The notes under the pieces are model-generated. The model was not told the origin of the DNA. It saw only the letters and a list, made by a program, of their open reading frames with translations, and ran no database searches. A DNA stretch of 9,540 nt from Alphaproteobacteria bacterium (GTDB taxonomy: Bacteria; Pseudomonadota; Alphaproteobacteria; ATCC43930; CGMCC-115725), in contig JAFMSA010000113.1 in assembly GCA_017353855.1 (NCBI GenBank), positions 1-9,540 on the forward strand, in the 5' to 3' direction. Shown here one piece after another: positions 1-6,638 of the stretch (position 1 is the first letter of the stretch; the number at the start of each line of letters is the position of its first letter). A program made the translations under genes and the position numbers.

Positions 1-1079
1 ACGGCGGGTTGCTCACCGCCGACGATCTCGCACGCTGGGAAGCTCCTGTCGAGACACCGCTCACTTTCGATTATCGCGGCTATCGGGTGGCCAAGGGCGG
101 CGCGTGGAGCCAGGGGCCGGTCCTGCTGCAGCAACTGGCGCTGCTGCAGGGCTTCGATCTCGACGATCTTGATCCGCTCGGGCCGGATTTTGTCCATACC
201 GTCGTCGAATGCGCCAAGCTCGCCTTTGCCGATCGCGAGGCCTGGTACGGCGACCCCGATTTTGTTGATGTGCCAATGCCCACCCTGCTCGACGCGGCGT
301 ACAACGACGACAGGCGAAAGCTGGTCACCAGCCAGGCCTCGTTGGCATTGCGTCCGGGTAGCCCTGCTGGGCGCACGCCGCGGGTGCTCGTCGGCGAAGC
401 CACTCAGGTTGCAGAGGGCGGCAGCATCGGCGAGCCGACGATCACCGGTATCGGTGAGCCGACCGTAACCGAGCGCGGAATTGTTGCCGGCGACACCTGT
501 CATGTCGATGTCATCGACCGTTGGGGGAACATGGTATCGGCGACGCCGAGCGGTGGCTGGCTGCAGAGCTCGCCGGTGATTCCGGAGCTCGGCGTGTGCC
601 TCGGTACCCGGATGCAGATGTTCTGGCTCGAGCATGGGCTGCCGGCGAGCCTGGCGGCCGGCAAGCGTCCGCGCAGCACACTGTCGCCGTCGATGGTGTT
701 CAAGGACGGTCAGCCCTACCTCGCCTTCGGCACGCCGGGCGGCGACCAGCAGGATCAGTGGTCGGTGTTGATGTTCCTGCGCCATGTCCATCACGGCATG
801 AACCTGCAGGAAGCCATCGACTGCCCGGCGTTCCACACCGAGCATATGCCGAGCTCGTTCTACCCACGTGCCGCGCAGCCCGGTCTCGTGGCACTCGAGA
901 GCCGCTTTTCCGAAGCGACGCGCGCCGATTTGGCGCGCCGCGGGCACCGCCTGCGGGTCGGCGAGGCTTGGTCGGAGGGCCGCCTTTCCGGCTGCGCCCG
1001 CGAGGAAACCCGGGACGGCCGGATCCTCAAAGCGGCCGCCAACCCCCGCGGCATGCAGGGCTACGCCATCGGCCGTTGA
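1..1079 (+). CDS. Gamma-glutamyltransferase family protein, C-terminal part (5' end outside window)
   Basis: An N-terminal nucleophile hydrolase of the gamma-glutamyltranspeptidase family, which hydrolyses or transfers gamma-glutamyl groups. The reading frame is open to the left edge, so the TTG at 9 is probably internal and only the end of the large subunit plus the whole small subunit is seen. Family features are a GPxFxHTxxECxKLAFADRExWYGDP-like stretch (186-252) and the autoprocessing site GDTCHVDVIDRWGNMVSATP (489-548). The predicted new N-terminal nucleophile is Thr at codon 495-497. The second residue is Cys, giving T-C-H where E. coli GGT has T-T-H. Later motifs are KRPRSTLSPS and the oxyanion-type FGTPGGD. 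The small subunit is about 194 residues, near family size. A 24-nt period near-repeat (IGEPTIT/IGEPTVT, 426-470) lies just before the processing site. Substrate is unknown; this subgroup often differs from classical glutathione GGT. Confidence 0.93.
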   Translation, partial: GGLLTADDLARWEAPVETPLTFDYRGYRVAKGGAWSQGPVLLQQLALLQGFDLDDLDPLGPDFVHTVVECAKLAFADREAWYGDPDFVDVPMPTLLDAAYNDDRRKLVTSQASLALRPGSPAGRTPRVLVGEATQVAEGGSIGEPTITGIGEPTVTERGIVAGDTCHVDVIDRWGNMVSATPSGGWLQSSPVIPELGVCLGTRMQMFWLEHGLPASLAAGKRPRSTLSPSMVFKDGQPYLAFGTPGGDQQDQWSVLMFLRHVHHGMNLQEAIDCPAFHTEHMPSSFYPRAAQPGLVALESRFSEATRADLARRGHRLRVGEAWSEGRLSGCAREETRDGRILKAAANPRGMQGYAIGR

Positions 1080-1131
1080 TACCCGCCGCCGGCAACCCCA
1101 TCCTCCGCCCCGCCGCAGCTATCAGGACCGA

Positions 1132-1151
1132 GCCGCAGGACAGCCTGCGGC
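1132..1151 (+). terminator. Hairpin downstream of the gamma-glutamyltransferase gene (weak terminator candidate)
   Basis: Perfect 8-bp stem GCCGCAGG / CCTGCGGC with loop ACAG, 53 bases after the stop codon. A second small stem (1154-1158 with 1165-1169) follows. There is no T-run, so intrinsic termination on + is doubtful; it could be a 3' stabilising hairpin, or the GGT transcript may end at the bidirectional hairpin at 1206-1232. Confidence 0.3.
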
Positions 1152-1196
1152 AACTCACCGAGCCGTGAGCAACTGCAAGCACAGATAATAAAGTAA

Positions 1197-1232
1197 GTAA
1201 AAGCGCGCCCGGCTCGTGTTGGGAGCCGGGCG
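1197..1232 (-). terminator. Intrinsic terminator of the leftward DUF1127/CmcJ-like unit
   Basis: Perfect 10-bp GC-rich stem CGCCCGGCTC (1206-1215) with GAGCCGGGCG (1223-1232) and a 7-base loop. Read on the minus strand the stem is followed, after three bases, by TTTTACTTACTTT, a broken U-tract. It starts 17 bases past the stop of the CmcJ-like gene. The + side has no T-run, so it works mainly for the minus-strand unit; as the genes on either side converge, the stem may also slow + transcripts. Confidence 0.8.
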
Positions 1233-1248
1233 TCAGCGTTTGACTGCG

Positions 1249-2082
1249 TCAGGCGGCGTGGAAGGCGAGCGTCCTGATCTCGATGCTCTCGCGCGGACGC
1301 GCGTCGACGGGTGTCGTCGGATCGGTGAACGAGGTATGCGGCATAAAGCGCGCCGGAATGTCGGTCCTCGTGTCGGCGATCTTTAATAGCAGGGCCTCGT
1401 CGCGCCGCATCTCAGGCACGTAGTACCACTGGTGCGCCGGATTGTACTTCACCGAATAGGTCTCGCCCACACGCTGGTGGTAAACGAGGTCCGAGGGAAC
1501 GAGGTCTTCGGAAGCGACAGTCCGTGAATCGCAGACGGCGAGCGGCGCATCCTGCAATGGGCTGAACAGCGGGCGCCACAGATTGATGACCTGGACGCGG
1601 CCCCTCAGCAGTTCCTCCGCCTCGTCAGGCAGCAGATCGCGAACGCGCTGCGGACCCGACTTCGCGGTATGATCGACATGGACGCGCGTGGCAGGTTGGC
1701 GAGGCCCGCCCGAGCTCCGGTCATTCAGCCCGGCCACGCGCCGGCGCCGCAGATGGTCGAAGATAAAGACGCGACCGGCCCCGGTCACTTGTTTGATAAT
1801 GGCTTCGGCCTCCGGGTAGTAGACCCGACGCACCTCGTCATCGTCCCAGAAGTCCTGAACCGCACTGCGCTGCTCGACGAGCGCGAAACCCTGCGTGTCG
1901 AGCGACATGTCGGACGAGATCGGCCGCATGTCGTGGATGCGCATCATATGCGGATCATACGTCATATTTGAGCGCTGCTCGCCCTGCGCCGTCTCGTAAG
2001 CGTAGTAGCGGGGCCGCTGCGTCATCGGACCGAGATAGTTCAGTTCGGCCTCGACATGGGGCAGTCTGTCGATGTTGCTCAA
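1249..2082 (-). CDS. CmcJ/NvfI family putative non-haem iron oxygenase
   Basis: 277 residues. The family includes CmcJ (part of the cephamycin 7-alpha-methoxylation system) and fungal NvfI, a Fe(II)/2-oxoglutarate endoperoxygenase. Family-like blocks in order: VEAELNYLGP near the N-terminus, DTQGFALVEQ, FIFDHLRRRR, the HxD pair in RVHVDHT (H135, D137; candidate iron ligands), RPLFSPLQDAPLAVCDSRTV, NPAHQWYYVPEM, a second conserved His in PHTSF (H249, candidate third ligand) and the C-terminal RPRESIEIR block, a candidate 2-oxoglutarate anchor. Start: the frame opens back to 2163, but AAGGAGG at 2090-2096 lies 7 bases before a TTG at 2080-2082, and homology-like sequence starts there. Its substrate cannot be told; no biosynthetic cluster is visible. 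It lies 43 bases after a 44-residue gene and is the last gene of a leftward unit. Confidence 0.85.
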   Translation of the reverse strand: MSNIDRLPHVEAELNYLGPMTQRPRYYAYETAQGEQRSNMTYDPHMMRIHDMRPISSDMSLDTQGFALVEQRSAVQDFWDDDEVRRVYYPEAEAIIKQVTGAGRVFIFDHLRRRRVAGLNDRSSGGPRQPATRVHVDHTAKSGPQRVRDLLPDEAEELLRGRVQVINLWRPLFSPLQDAPLAVCDSRTVASEDLVPSDLVYHQRVGETYSVKYNPAHQWYYVPEMRRDEALLLKIADTRTDIPARFMPHTSFTDPTTPVDARPRESIEIRTLAFHAA

Positions 2083-2125
2083 TTCCGGTCCTCCTTGGTT
2101 GCGGGCGCTCTGGTCGAGCCGGGGT

Positions 2126-2260
2126 TCAGAAAGGCGGAAACCGATAATATTCCGGCGGTACATCGGGTTGGGAGCGCGCCGCCGACCGCCAGAGCGCCAT
2201 CATAGCGCGGCGCAGCCATTTCCCGATAGTGCTCCCCGCCACAGCAAACAGGATCATCAT
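2126..2260 (-). CDS. Small 44-residue hypothetical protein, coupled to the DUF1127 gene
   Basis: I do not recognise the family. The ORF starts at ATG 2258-2260, which overlaps the TGA of the DUF1127 gene (ATGA), with a second in-frame ATG immediately after. GGAGG in the last DUF1127 codons is 2 bases before the first ATG and 5 before the second, so the second (start at 2257, 43 residues) may be the real one. The product begins MMILFAVAGSTIGKWLRR, a short hydrophobic stretch followed by a basic amphipathic segment, then MALWRSAARS and a C-terminal tail DVPPEYYRFPPF rich in Pro and aromatics. It is too short for a strong coding statistic. The overlap, ribosome-binding site and same direction as its neighbours argue that it is translated. 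It may act at the membrane or be a partner of the DUF1127 protein; both are guesses. Confidence 0.6.
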   Translation of the reverse strand: MMILFAVAGSTIGKWLRRAMMALWRSAARSQPDVPPEYYRFPPF

Positions 2261-2484
2261 TTCCTCCAGAAGGGCTTGTTGACCAGGAATTCCGCGTCGG
2301 TCCGGGTCAGACCGATGTCTCTAAGCGTTCGCTCATCGAGTTCGGCGAGGCGAGCGCGGTCACGGGCGCGCCGTCTCCATTCGCGCAACGTCGCGACAAT
2401 ATGGCTGCCCGCATCCTTCAACGCGTCGCCCGCTTCACGCTGCCGTGGCCGCGCTCGAGTGGCATGCCAGTGAATCGCTGCCAT
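2257..2484 (-). CDS. DUF1127 (YjiS-like) small basic protein
   Basis: 75 residues, Arg-rich. The C-terminal half carries the DUF1127 signature: an REWRRRARDRARLAELDERT helix (residues 35-53) followed by LRDIGLTRTDAEFLVNKPFW. Alphaproteobacterial DUF1127 proteins are small, often present in several copies. Some studied members bind RNA and affect RNA turnover or stress and phosphate responses; whether this one does is unknown. The frame opens to 2547, but AGGAGAGG (2489-2496) just before the ATG at 2482-2484 fixes the start there. The N-terminal 30 residues (MAAIHWHATRARPRQREAGD and on) are not family-typical. First gene of a leftward unit with the 44-residue ORF and the CmcJ-like oxygenase. 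Confidence 0.88.
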   Translation of the reverse strand: MAAIHWHATRARPRQREAGDALKDAGSHIVATLREWRRRARDRARLAELDERTLRDIGLTRTDAEFLVNKPFWRK

Positions 2485-2537
2485 ATGACCTCTCCTAAAC
2501 CGGGGAAACCCACAAAGATCCTCGTGGCGAACCCCAC

Positions 2538-2561
2538 TTGCGTGCAAATGGCCACTGTGGC
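2538..2561. promoter_or_regulatory. Candidate LysR-type operator between divergent genes
   Basis: Two adjacent dyads lie in the 128-base gap between the DUF1127 start (2484) and the LysR-gene start (2613). One is TTGC-GT-GCAA (2538-2547) and the other GCCAC-T-GTGGC (2551-2561). LysR-type regulators usually bind such interrupted dyads in the gap to a divergent target. The sequence shows the dyads; binding is inferred. I see no convincing -35/-10 pair for either direction. Confidence 0.35.
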
Positions 2562-2612
2562 ATGCATCGACAAACGAGAGTTTCTCAGCGACGGATTAGA
2601 ATTCCTCATCTC

Positions 2613-3566
2613 ATGGACAGCCACCTGCCTCCGTTGAGCGCGCTGCGGGCGTTCGAAGCAGCCGCGCGGCATATGAGCTTCAGCAAGGCCGCCGACGAGC
2701 TCCACGTCACCCCGGCCGCGATAAGCCACCAGATCCATGCTCTGGAGCAGGACCTCGGTGTGAGGCTCTTTCACCGGATGAACCGCGCGATCGAGCTGAC
2801 CGCTTCCGCACGGGTGTTGCTTCCCGGGCTGTCGGAGGCCTTTGCCGGCATTCAGGCTTCGGTCCGGAGGCTGAGGGCGCACAACGATACCGGGACCTTG
2901 ACTGTGACCGCGTCGCCTTCGTTCGCCGCCAAATGGCTGGTGCTGCGCCTGCACCGGTTTCAGGCGCAGTGCGCCGAGGTCGATGTGCGGATTTCCGCCT
3001 CCGACGACGTTGTTGACCTGACCAAGGGCGATTTCGACATCGCGATCCGCTACGGCGCCGGGAAATACCCCGGGCTCGAAGTGGAGCTGTTGTTCACGAA
3101 CGAAGTATTTCCGGCCTGCAGCCCGCAGCTCCTGACCGCCGGCCCGCCGCTGCGCGTCCCCGATGATCTGTTGCGCCATACGCTCATCCACGATCAGGCG
3201 GTAGAGCGCGACCCGCTGGCACCGACCTGGCCGATGTGGCTGAAAGCCGCCGGGGTAAGAAATGTCCCGGCCGCAGTCGGCCTCACTTTTAACAACATGC
3301 ACCTGGCGCTCGACGCGGCGATCGCCGGCCACGGCGTGGTCCTGGCCTACAGCACGATTGCCGCCGCCGACCTCGCCGCCGGGCGTCTCGTGCGGCTGTT
3401 CCCGCTCGCATTGCCCGACCAGTTCGCGTATTACATCCTCACGGCACCAGGGGCGCTGGAACGGCCCAAGGTGCGGGCCTTCCGCGACTGGCTGCGACAC
3501 GAAGCCGACGCCGGCAACGAAGCGGATATGCACAACACCGGTCCGGTAATGCGCCTACCGGCATAG
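2613..3566 (+). CDS. LysR-type transcriptional regulator, GcvA-like
   Basis: 317 residues, the usual length. The N-terminal winged helix-turn-helix covers about residues 1-65: LPPLSALRAFEAAARHMSF, then SKAADELHVTPAAISHQIHA with the recognition helix, then LGVRLFHRMNRAIELT. The substrate-binding domain runs from about 93 to 300 and includes the GcvA-group phrase DFDIAIRYGAGKYPGL. The usual EAG after ELT is replaced by ASA, a mild deviation. The frame is open to 2538, but the ATG at 2613 matches the family N-terminus; no strong Shine-Dalgarno precedes it. By position it probably controls the divergent DUF1127/44-residue/CmcJ-like unit and its own gene. The name GcvA reflects sequence type only; there are no glycine-cleavage genes here. 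Confidence 0.92.
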   Translation: MDSHLPPLSALRAFEAAARHMSFSKAADELHVTPAAISHQIHALEQDLGVRLFHRMNRAIELTASARVLLPGLSEAFAGIQASVRRLRAHNDTGTLTVTASPSFAAKWLVLRLHRFQAQCAEVDVRISASDDVVDLTKGDFDIAIRYGAGKYPGLEVELLFTNEVFPACSPQLLTAGPPLRVPDDLLRHTLIHDQAVERDPLAPTWPMWLKAAGVRNVPAAVGLTFNNMHLALDAAIAGHGVVLAYSTIAAADLAAGRLVRLFPLALPDQFAYYILTAPGALERPKVRAFRDWLRHEADAGNEADMHNTGPVMRLPA

Positions 3567-3608
3567 CCTGCCGGTCGCCTCCGTGAAGGCACACCCCTGA
3601 AGGGAGCC
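3557..3608 (+). terminator. Hairpins at the end of the LysR gene (weak terminator candidate)
   Basis: ACCGGCA (3557-3563) pairs with TGCCGGT (3569-3575) around the LysR stop codon, 7 bp with a 5-base loop. The left arm can alternatively pair with CCGGTA at 3543-3548. A second imperfect stem uses AGGC (3587-3590) and GCCT (3606-3609). No T-run follows, so termination, if any, would be weak or factor-dependent. Confidence 0.25.
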
Positions 3609-3722
3609 TGTCCGCTCGGGACGACCCGCCGTACCCTCTGTTGCGCATCCCAATTCGCCCGAGCCAAACCCCCGCGAGCCTGCTACCGTAAGCCCGGTTA
3701 ACTCCTCATGGGAGAAAGGCAG

Positions 3723-4676
3723 ATGCAGTTTGGCTTCGGCGCGCCGGTCGGCGGGCCGCTCTCGCGACCGGAAAATCTCGCGCGCATCGCCGCCGAGGGC
3801 GAAGCGACGGGTTACGACTACACGACGATCAGCGACCATGTCGTGATCCCCCGCGACATCGAGGCAAAGTATCCCTACAGCGACACCGGGGAATTCCCCA
3901 GCCGGTCGCGCGGCGACCGGCACGAGCAGCTGGCCGCGGTCGCGTTTATCGCCGGCAAAACCTCACGGCTGCGCCTCGTGACATCGGTTACCGTCGTCCC
4001 ACACCGCCCCGCGGTGCTGCAGGCCAAAATGCTCGCGACGATCGACGTGCTATCGAACGGCCGGCTGACTTTCGGCATCGGCGCCGGCTGGATGAAGGAA
4101 GAGTTCCAGACGTTGGGGGTGCCGCCTTTCCCCGAGCGGGGTGCCGTCACCGACGAGTACCTGGATGCCTTCCGCGAGTTGTGGACCAAAGAGGACCCGC
4201 GTTTCAAAGGCCGCTACGTCAACTTCGCCAATATCCTGTTCGAGCCGAAGCCGGTGCAGAAACCCTACCCGCCGATCTGGGTCGGCGGTGAAAGCGGCCC
4301 CGCGCTGCGCCGCACCGCCCGTATCGGCGATGCCTGGTACCCGATCGGCACAAACCCGCAGCACCGGCTTGACTCGATGAAGCGGTTTGCGGCCGCAGTG
4401 GACCGCCTGCGACGGTTGACGCGCGAGGCCGGGCGGGACCCGTCGAAAATGGGTCTCGCCTACCGCATCACCAGCTGGGGCAGGTCTCTGCCGGACCGCG
4501 CCGATGACGGCGAGCGGCGGCTGTTCTCCGGTGAGACGAGCGAGGTGATCGCCGATTTGCGGGCATTCCGCGATCTCGGCGTCGGATCCGTCGACTTCAA
4601 CTTCGAAGGCGCCACTGCCGATGCGATGATCACAAACATGCGGCGTTTCCGCGAGGAAGTGCTGGCAAAGGTATAG
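3723..4676 (+). CDS. LLM class (luciferase-like) oxidoreductase, probably F420-dependent
   Basis: 317 residues, a TIM-barrel flavin or deazaflavin enzyme of the bacterial luciferase superfamily. Visible blocks: ENLARIAAEGEATGYDYTTI followed by SDHV (about 18-40), LVTSVTVVPHRPAVLQAKMLA (85-105), DVLSNGRLTFGIGAGWMKEE (108-127), FEPKPVQKPYPPIWVGGE (173-190) and ARIGDAWYPIG (199-209). This layout fits the F420-dependent LLM families rather than alkanal monooxygenases. F420 rather than FMN is inferred from family resemblance and from the F420 synthesis genes 1.2 kb downstream. Start: an ATG at 3708 is in frame, but GGGAG (3710-3714) lies 8 bases before the ATG at 3723, where the beta-1 strand MQFGFGAP begins. 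Substrate unknown. Confidence 0.9.
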   Translation: MQFGFGAPVGGPLSRPENLARIAAEGEATGYDYTTISDHVVIPRDIEAKYPYSDTGEFPSRSRGDRHEQLAAVAFIAGKTSRLRLVTSVTVVPHRPAVLQAKMLATIDVLSNGRLTFGIGAGWMKEEFQTLGVPPFPERGAVTDEYLDAFRELWTKEDPRFKGRYVNFANILFEPKPVQKPYPPIWVGGESGPALRRTARIGDAWYPIGTNPQHRLDSMKRFAAAVDRLRRLTREAGRDPSKMGLAYRITSWGRSLPDRADDGERRLFSGETSEVIADLRAFRDLGVGSVDFNFEGATADAMITNMRRFREEVLAKV

Positions 4677-4685
4677 GAAATGCGC

Positions 4686-4743
4686 CACAGAGACGCCACG
4701 GGACAGCGAGGCGCCTGGCGCCGCACCCTGCGTGCTCTCTGTG
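4686..4743 (+). repeat. Intercistronic inverted repeat
   Basis: CACAGAGA (4686-4693) and TCTCTGTG (4736-4743) form a perfect 8-bp outer stem. They enclose two copies of the palindrome GGCGCC (4710-4715 and 4717-4722). It fills most of the 101-base gap between the LLM gene and fgd. No T-run follows, so it is more likely an RNA-processing or stability hairpin than a terminator. Confidence 0.45.
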
Positions 4744-4777
4744 TTCGAGGCGATCCTGAGATCAAGAGGAGCAAGCG

Positions 4778-5782
4778 TTGCTGAAACTCGGATACAAGGC
4801 GTCGGCCGAACAGTTCGGACCGCGTGAACTGCTCGGCTTTTCCTGCCTCGCCGAGGAGGTCGGGTTCGATTCGGTGTTTGTTAGCGATCACTTCCAGCCA
4901 TGGAAGCACACCGGAGGGCATGCGCCGTTTTCGTTTGGCTGGCTGACGGCACTCGGCGTCAAGACAAAGCGTGTCCAGATCGGCACGAGCGTGGCGACGC
5001 CGAGCTTCCGTTACCATCCGTCAGTTGTCGCGCAGGCCTTCGGCACGCTCGGGGTCATGTGCCCCGAGCGTGTCGTGCTCGGAGTCGGCACCGGCGAATC
5101 ACTCAACGACGTCCCTGCCGTCGGCCTTAAATGGCCGGGATTTAAGGAACGCCAGGGCCGGCTGCGCGAGGCGATCACGCTGATCCGCAGATTGTGGACC
5201 GAGGAGCGTGTCACGTTCGAAGGCCAGTATTACCGGACCCTGGCCGCCACGATTTACGACCGTCCGGACAAACCCGTGCCGATCTGGATCGCCGCTTCCG
5301 GTCCCACCGCCGCGGCGATGGCCGGCGAACTCGCCGACGGGTTTATCTGCACGAGCGGCAAGGGAGACGCGCTCTATCGCGATACGCTGCTGCCCAAGGT
5401 CGAGGAAGGTCTCAAGCGCGCCGGACGCCCGGGCAGCGCAATTGAACGGATGATCGAAGTCAAGGTGTCTTTCGACAGTGACCCGAACCGCGCGAAGGAG
5501 GACACCCGGTATTGGGCCGCGCTCGCTCTCACCCCCGAGGAAAAAGTGAGTGTCGAGGACCCGCGCGAAATGGAGCGACTGGCCGACGCCCTGCCGCTCG
5601 AACGGGCGGCGAGTCGCTGGATCGTTTCGGCCGATCCGGAAGAGCAACTCGCGCAGATCCGCCCCTATGTCGAACTCGGCTTCACCCACCTAGTCTTTCA
5701 TGCTCCGGGACCGGACCAACCGCGTTTCCTGAAGCTTTACGCCGAGCAGGTGCTTCCCTTGCTGCGGGCGAAACTCGGCTAA
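4778..5782 (+). CDS. fgd: F420-dependent glucose-6-phosphate dehydrogenase
   Basis: 334 residues. It oxidises glucose 6-phosphate to 6-phosphogluconolactone and reduces F420 to F420H2, supplying reduced deazaflavin to other enzymes. Similarity to mycobacterial FGD1, as I recall it, runs end to end: LKLGYKASAEQF at the start, SDHFQPW then GGHAPFSF, FRYHPSVVAQAF, GVGTGESLND, FICTSGKG, EDPREMERLADALP, RWIV and HLVFHAPGPDQ. Active-site residues H38, W42 and E107 match FGD1 His40, Trp44 and Glu109. The phosphate pocket residues T192, K195, K256 and R280 match Thr195, Lys198, Lys259 and Arg283. That pocket supports a sugar-phosphate substrate rather than an alcohol or hydroxymycolate as in related proteins. 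TTG start at 4778, with GAGGAG (4766-4771) 6 bases upstream. Confidence 0.9.
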   Translation: MLKLGYKASAEQFGPRELLGFSCLAEEVGFDSVFVSDHFQPWKHTGGHAPFSFGWLTALGVKTKRVQIGTSVATPSFRYHPSVVAQAFGTLGVMCPERVVLGVGTGESLNDVPAVGLKWPGFKERQGRLREAITLIRRLWTEERVTFEGQYYRTLAATIYDRPDKPVPIWIAASGPTAAAMAGELADGFICTSGKGDALYRDTLLPKVEEGLKRAGRPGSAIERMIEVKVSFDSDPNRAKEDTRYWAALALTPEEKVSVEDPREMERLADALPLERAASRWIVSADPEEQLAQIRPYVELGFTHLVFHAPGPDQPRFLKLYAEQVLPLLRAKLG

Positions 5783-5867
5783 TGACGCAGCACCCTGCCC
5801 CGCACCGTAACGTGGCCCTCCGCAAACCACGACGGGTTGGAGGACGTGCAGCGGGGAGCGGTCGGGT

Positions 5868-6638
5868 ATGCCTGCAACCCAACTGACCCTCACCGCACTG
5901 CGCGGCATCAAGCTGGTTGAGCCGGGAGACGATCTCGGCTCAATCACTGTCGACGCGTTCACGGCGAACGCACTGGCGCCGGAAGACGGCGATGTGCTGG
6001 TCGTGGCACAGAAGATCGTCTCCAAAGCCGAAGGACGCTATGTCGACCTCGCCACCGTCTCACCCTCCGACCAGGCGATCGCGCTCGCGCGCTCGCTCGA
6101 CAAGGATCCGCAGTTTGTCCAGGTGGTGCTGTCCGAAGCGCGGCGGGTCGTGCGCCACCGGCCCGGCTTGCTGATCGTCGAGCATCGGCTCGGTTTCGTG
6201 ATGGCCAATGCCGGCATCGATCATTCGAACCTGCCTAGCGCCGAAGGCGGCGAGCGGGTGCTGCTGTTGCCGAAGGATCCGGACGGGTCGGCCCGCCGGC
6301 TGCACGAACATCTGGCCGGGGCCCTCGGCGCGAAGATCGGAATCGTCATCAGTGACAGCTTTGGCCGGGCTTGGCGAAAGGGGACCGTCGGCATTGCGCT
6401 CGGCGCGGCAGGGCTGCCGGCATTGATCGACATGCGCGGCCGCCCCGACCTTTTCGGCCGCGCATTGCAGGTAACCGAAACCGGCTTTGCCGACGAGATT
6501 GCCGCCGCCGCGGGGCTGGTGATGGGGCAAGCCGACGAAGCCGTCCCGATGGTGCTGGTGCGCGGACTCGGCTGGTCGGCTCCCGAACTGCCGGCCGCGG
6601 CGCTGGTCCGCCCGGCCGAGCACGACCTTTTTCGATGA
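5868..6638 (+). CDS. cofE: Coenzyme F420-0:L-glutamate ligase CofE
   Basis: 256 residues. It adds gamma-linked glutamates to F420-0 with GTP, the last step of F420 synthesis. CofE signatures: GDVLVVAQKIVSKAEGRYVD (41-60), GFVMANAGIDHSNLP (109-123), IVISDSFGRAWRKGTVGIAL (159-178) and AGLPALIDMRGRPDLFGRAL (181-200). The protein ends soon after the CofE domain (RPAEHDLFR), so it lacks the C-terminal nitroreductase-like domain of actinobacterial FbiB; a separate dehydro-F420 reductase would be expected elsewhere if the PEP route is used. ATG at 5868, with GGGGAG (5853-5858) 9 bases upstream. It follows fgd after 85 bases and overlaps cofD by the 4-base ATGA. Confidence 0.93.
   Translation: MPATQLTLTALRGIKLVEPGDDLGSITVDAFTANALAPEDGDVLVVAQKIVSKAEGRYVDLATVSPSDQAIALARSLDKDPQFVQVVLSEARRVVRHRPGLLIVEHRLGFVMANAGIDHSNLPSAEGGERVLLLPKDPDGSARRLHEHLAGALGAKIGIVISDSFGRAWRKGTVGIALGAAGLPALIDMRGRPDLFGRALQVTETGFADEIAAAAGLVMGQADEAVPMVLVRGLGWSAPELPAAALVRPAEHDLFR

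Noticed and set aside
2083..2163. An N-terminal extension of 27 codons for the CmcJ-like gene
   Set aside because: It overlaps the 44-residue ORF, and a strong AAGGAGG is placed correctly for the TTG at 2080-2082.
2418..3533. A 371-codon minus-strand frame opposite the LysR gene
   Set aside because: The + strand codes for a full LysR protein here; the antisense product is low-complexity and has no recognisable domain.
3567..3722. A promoter for the F420 block
   Set aside because: One is expected here, but I could not find a -35/-10 pair better than chance in this GC-rich gap.
6371..6634. An upstream extension of cofD by 88 codons
   Set aside because: It lies wholly inside cofE in another frame; the CofD nucleotide-binding motif starts at the ATG at 6635.
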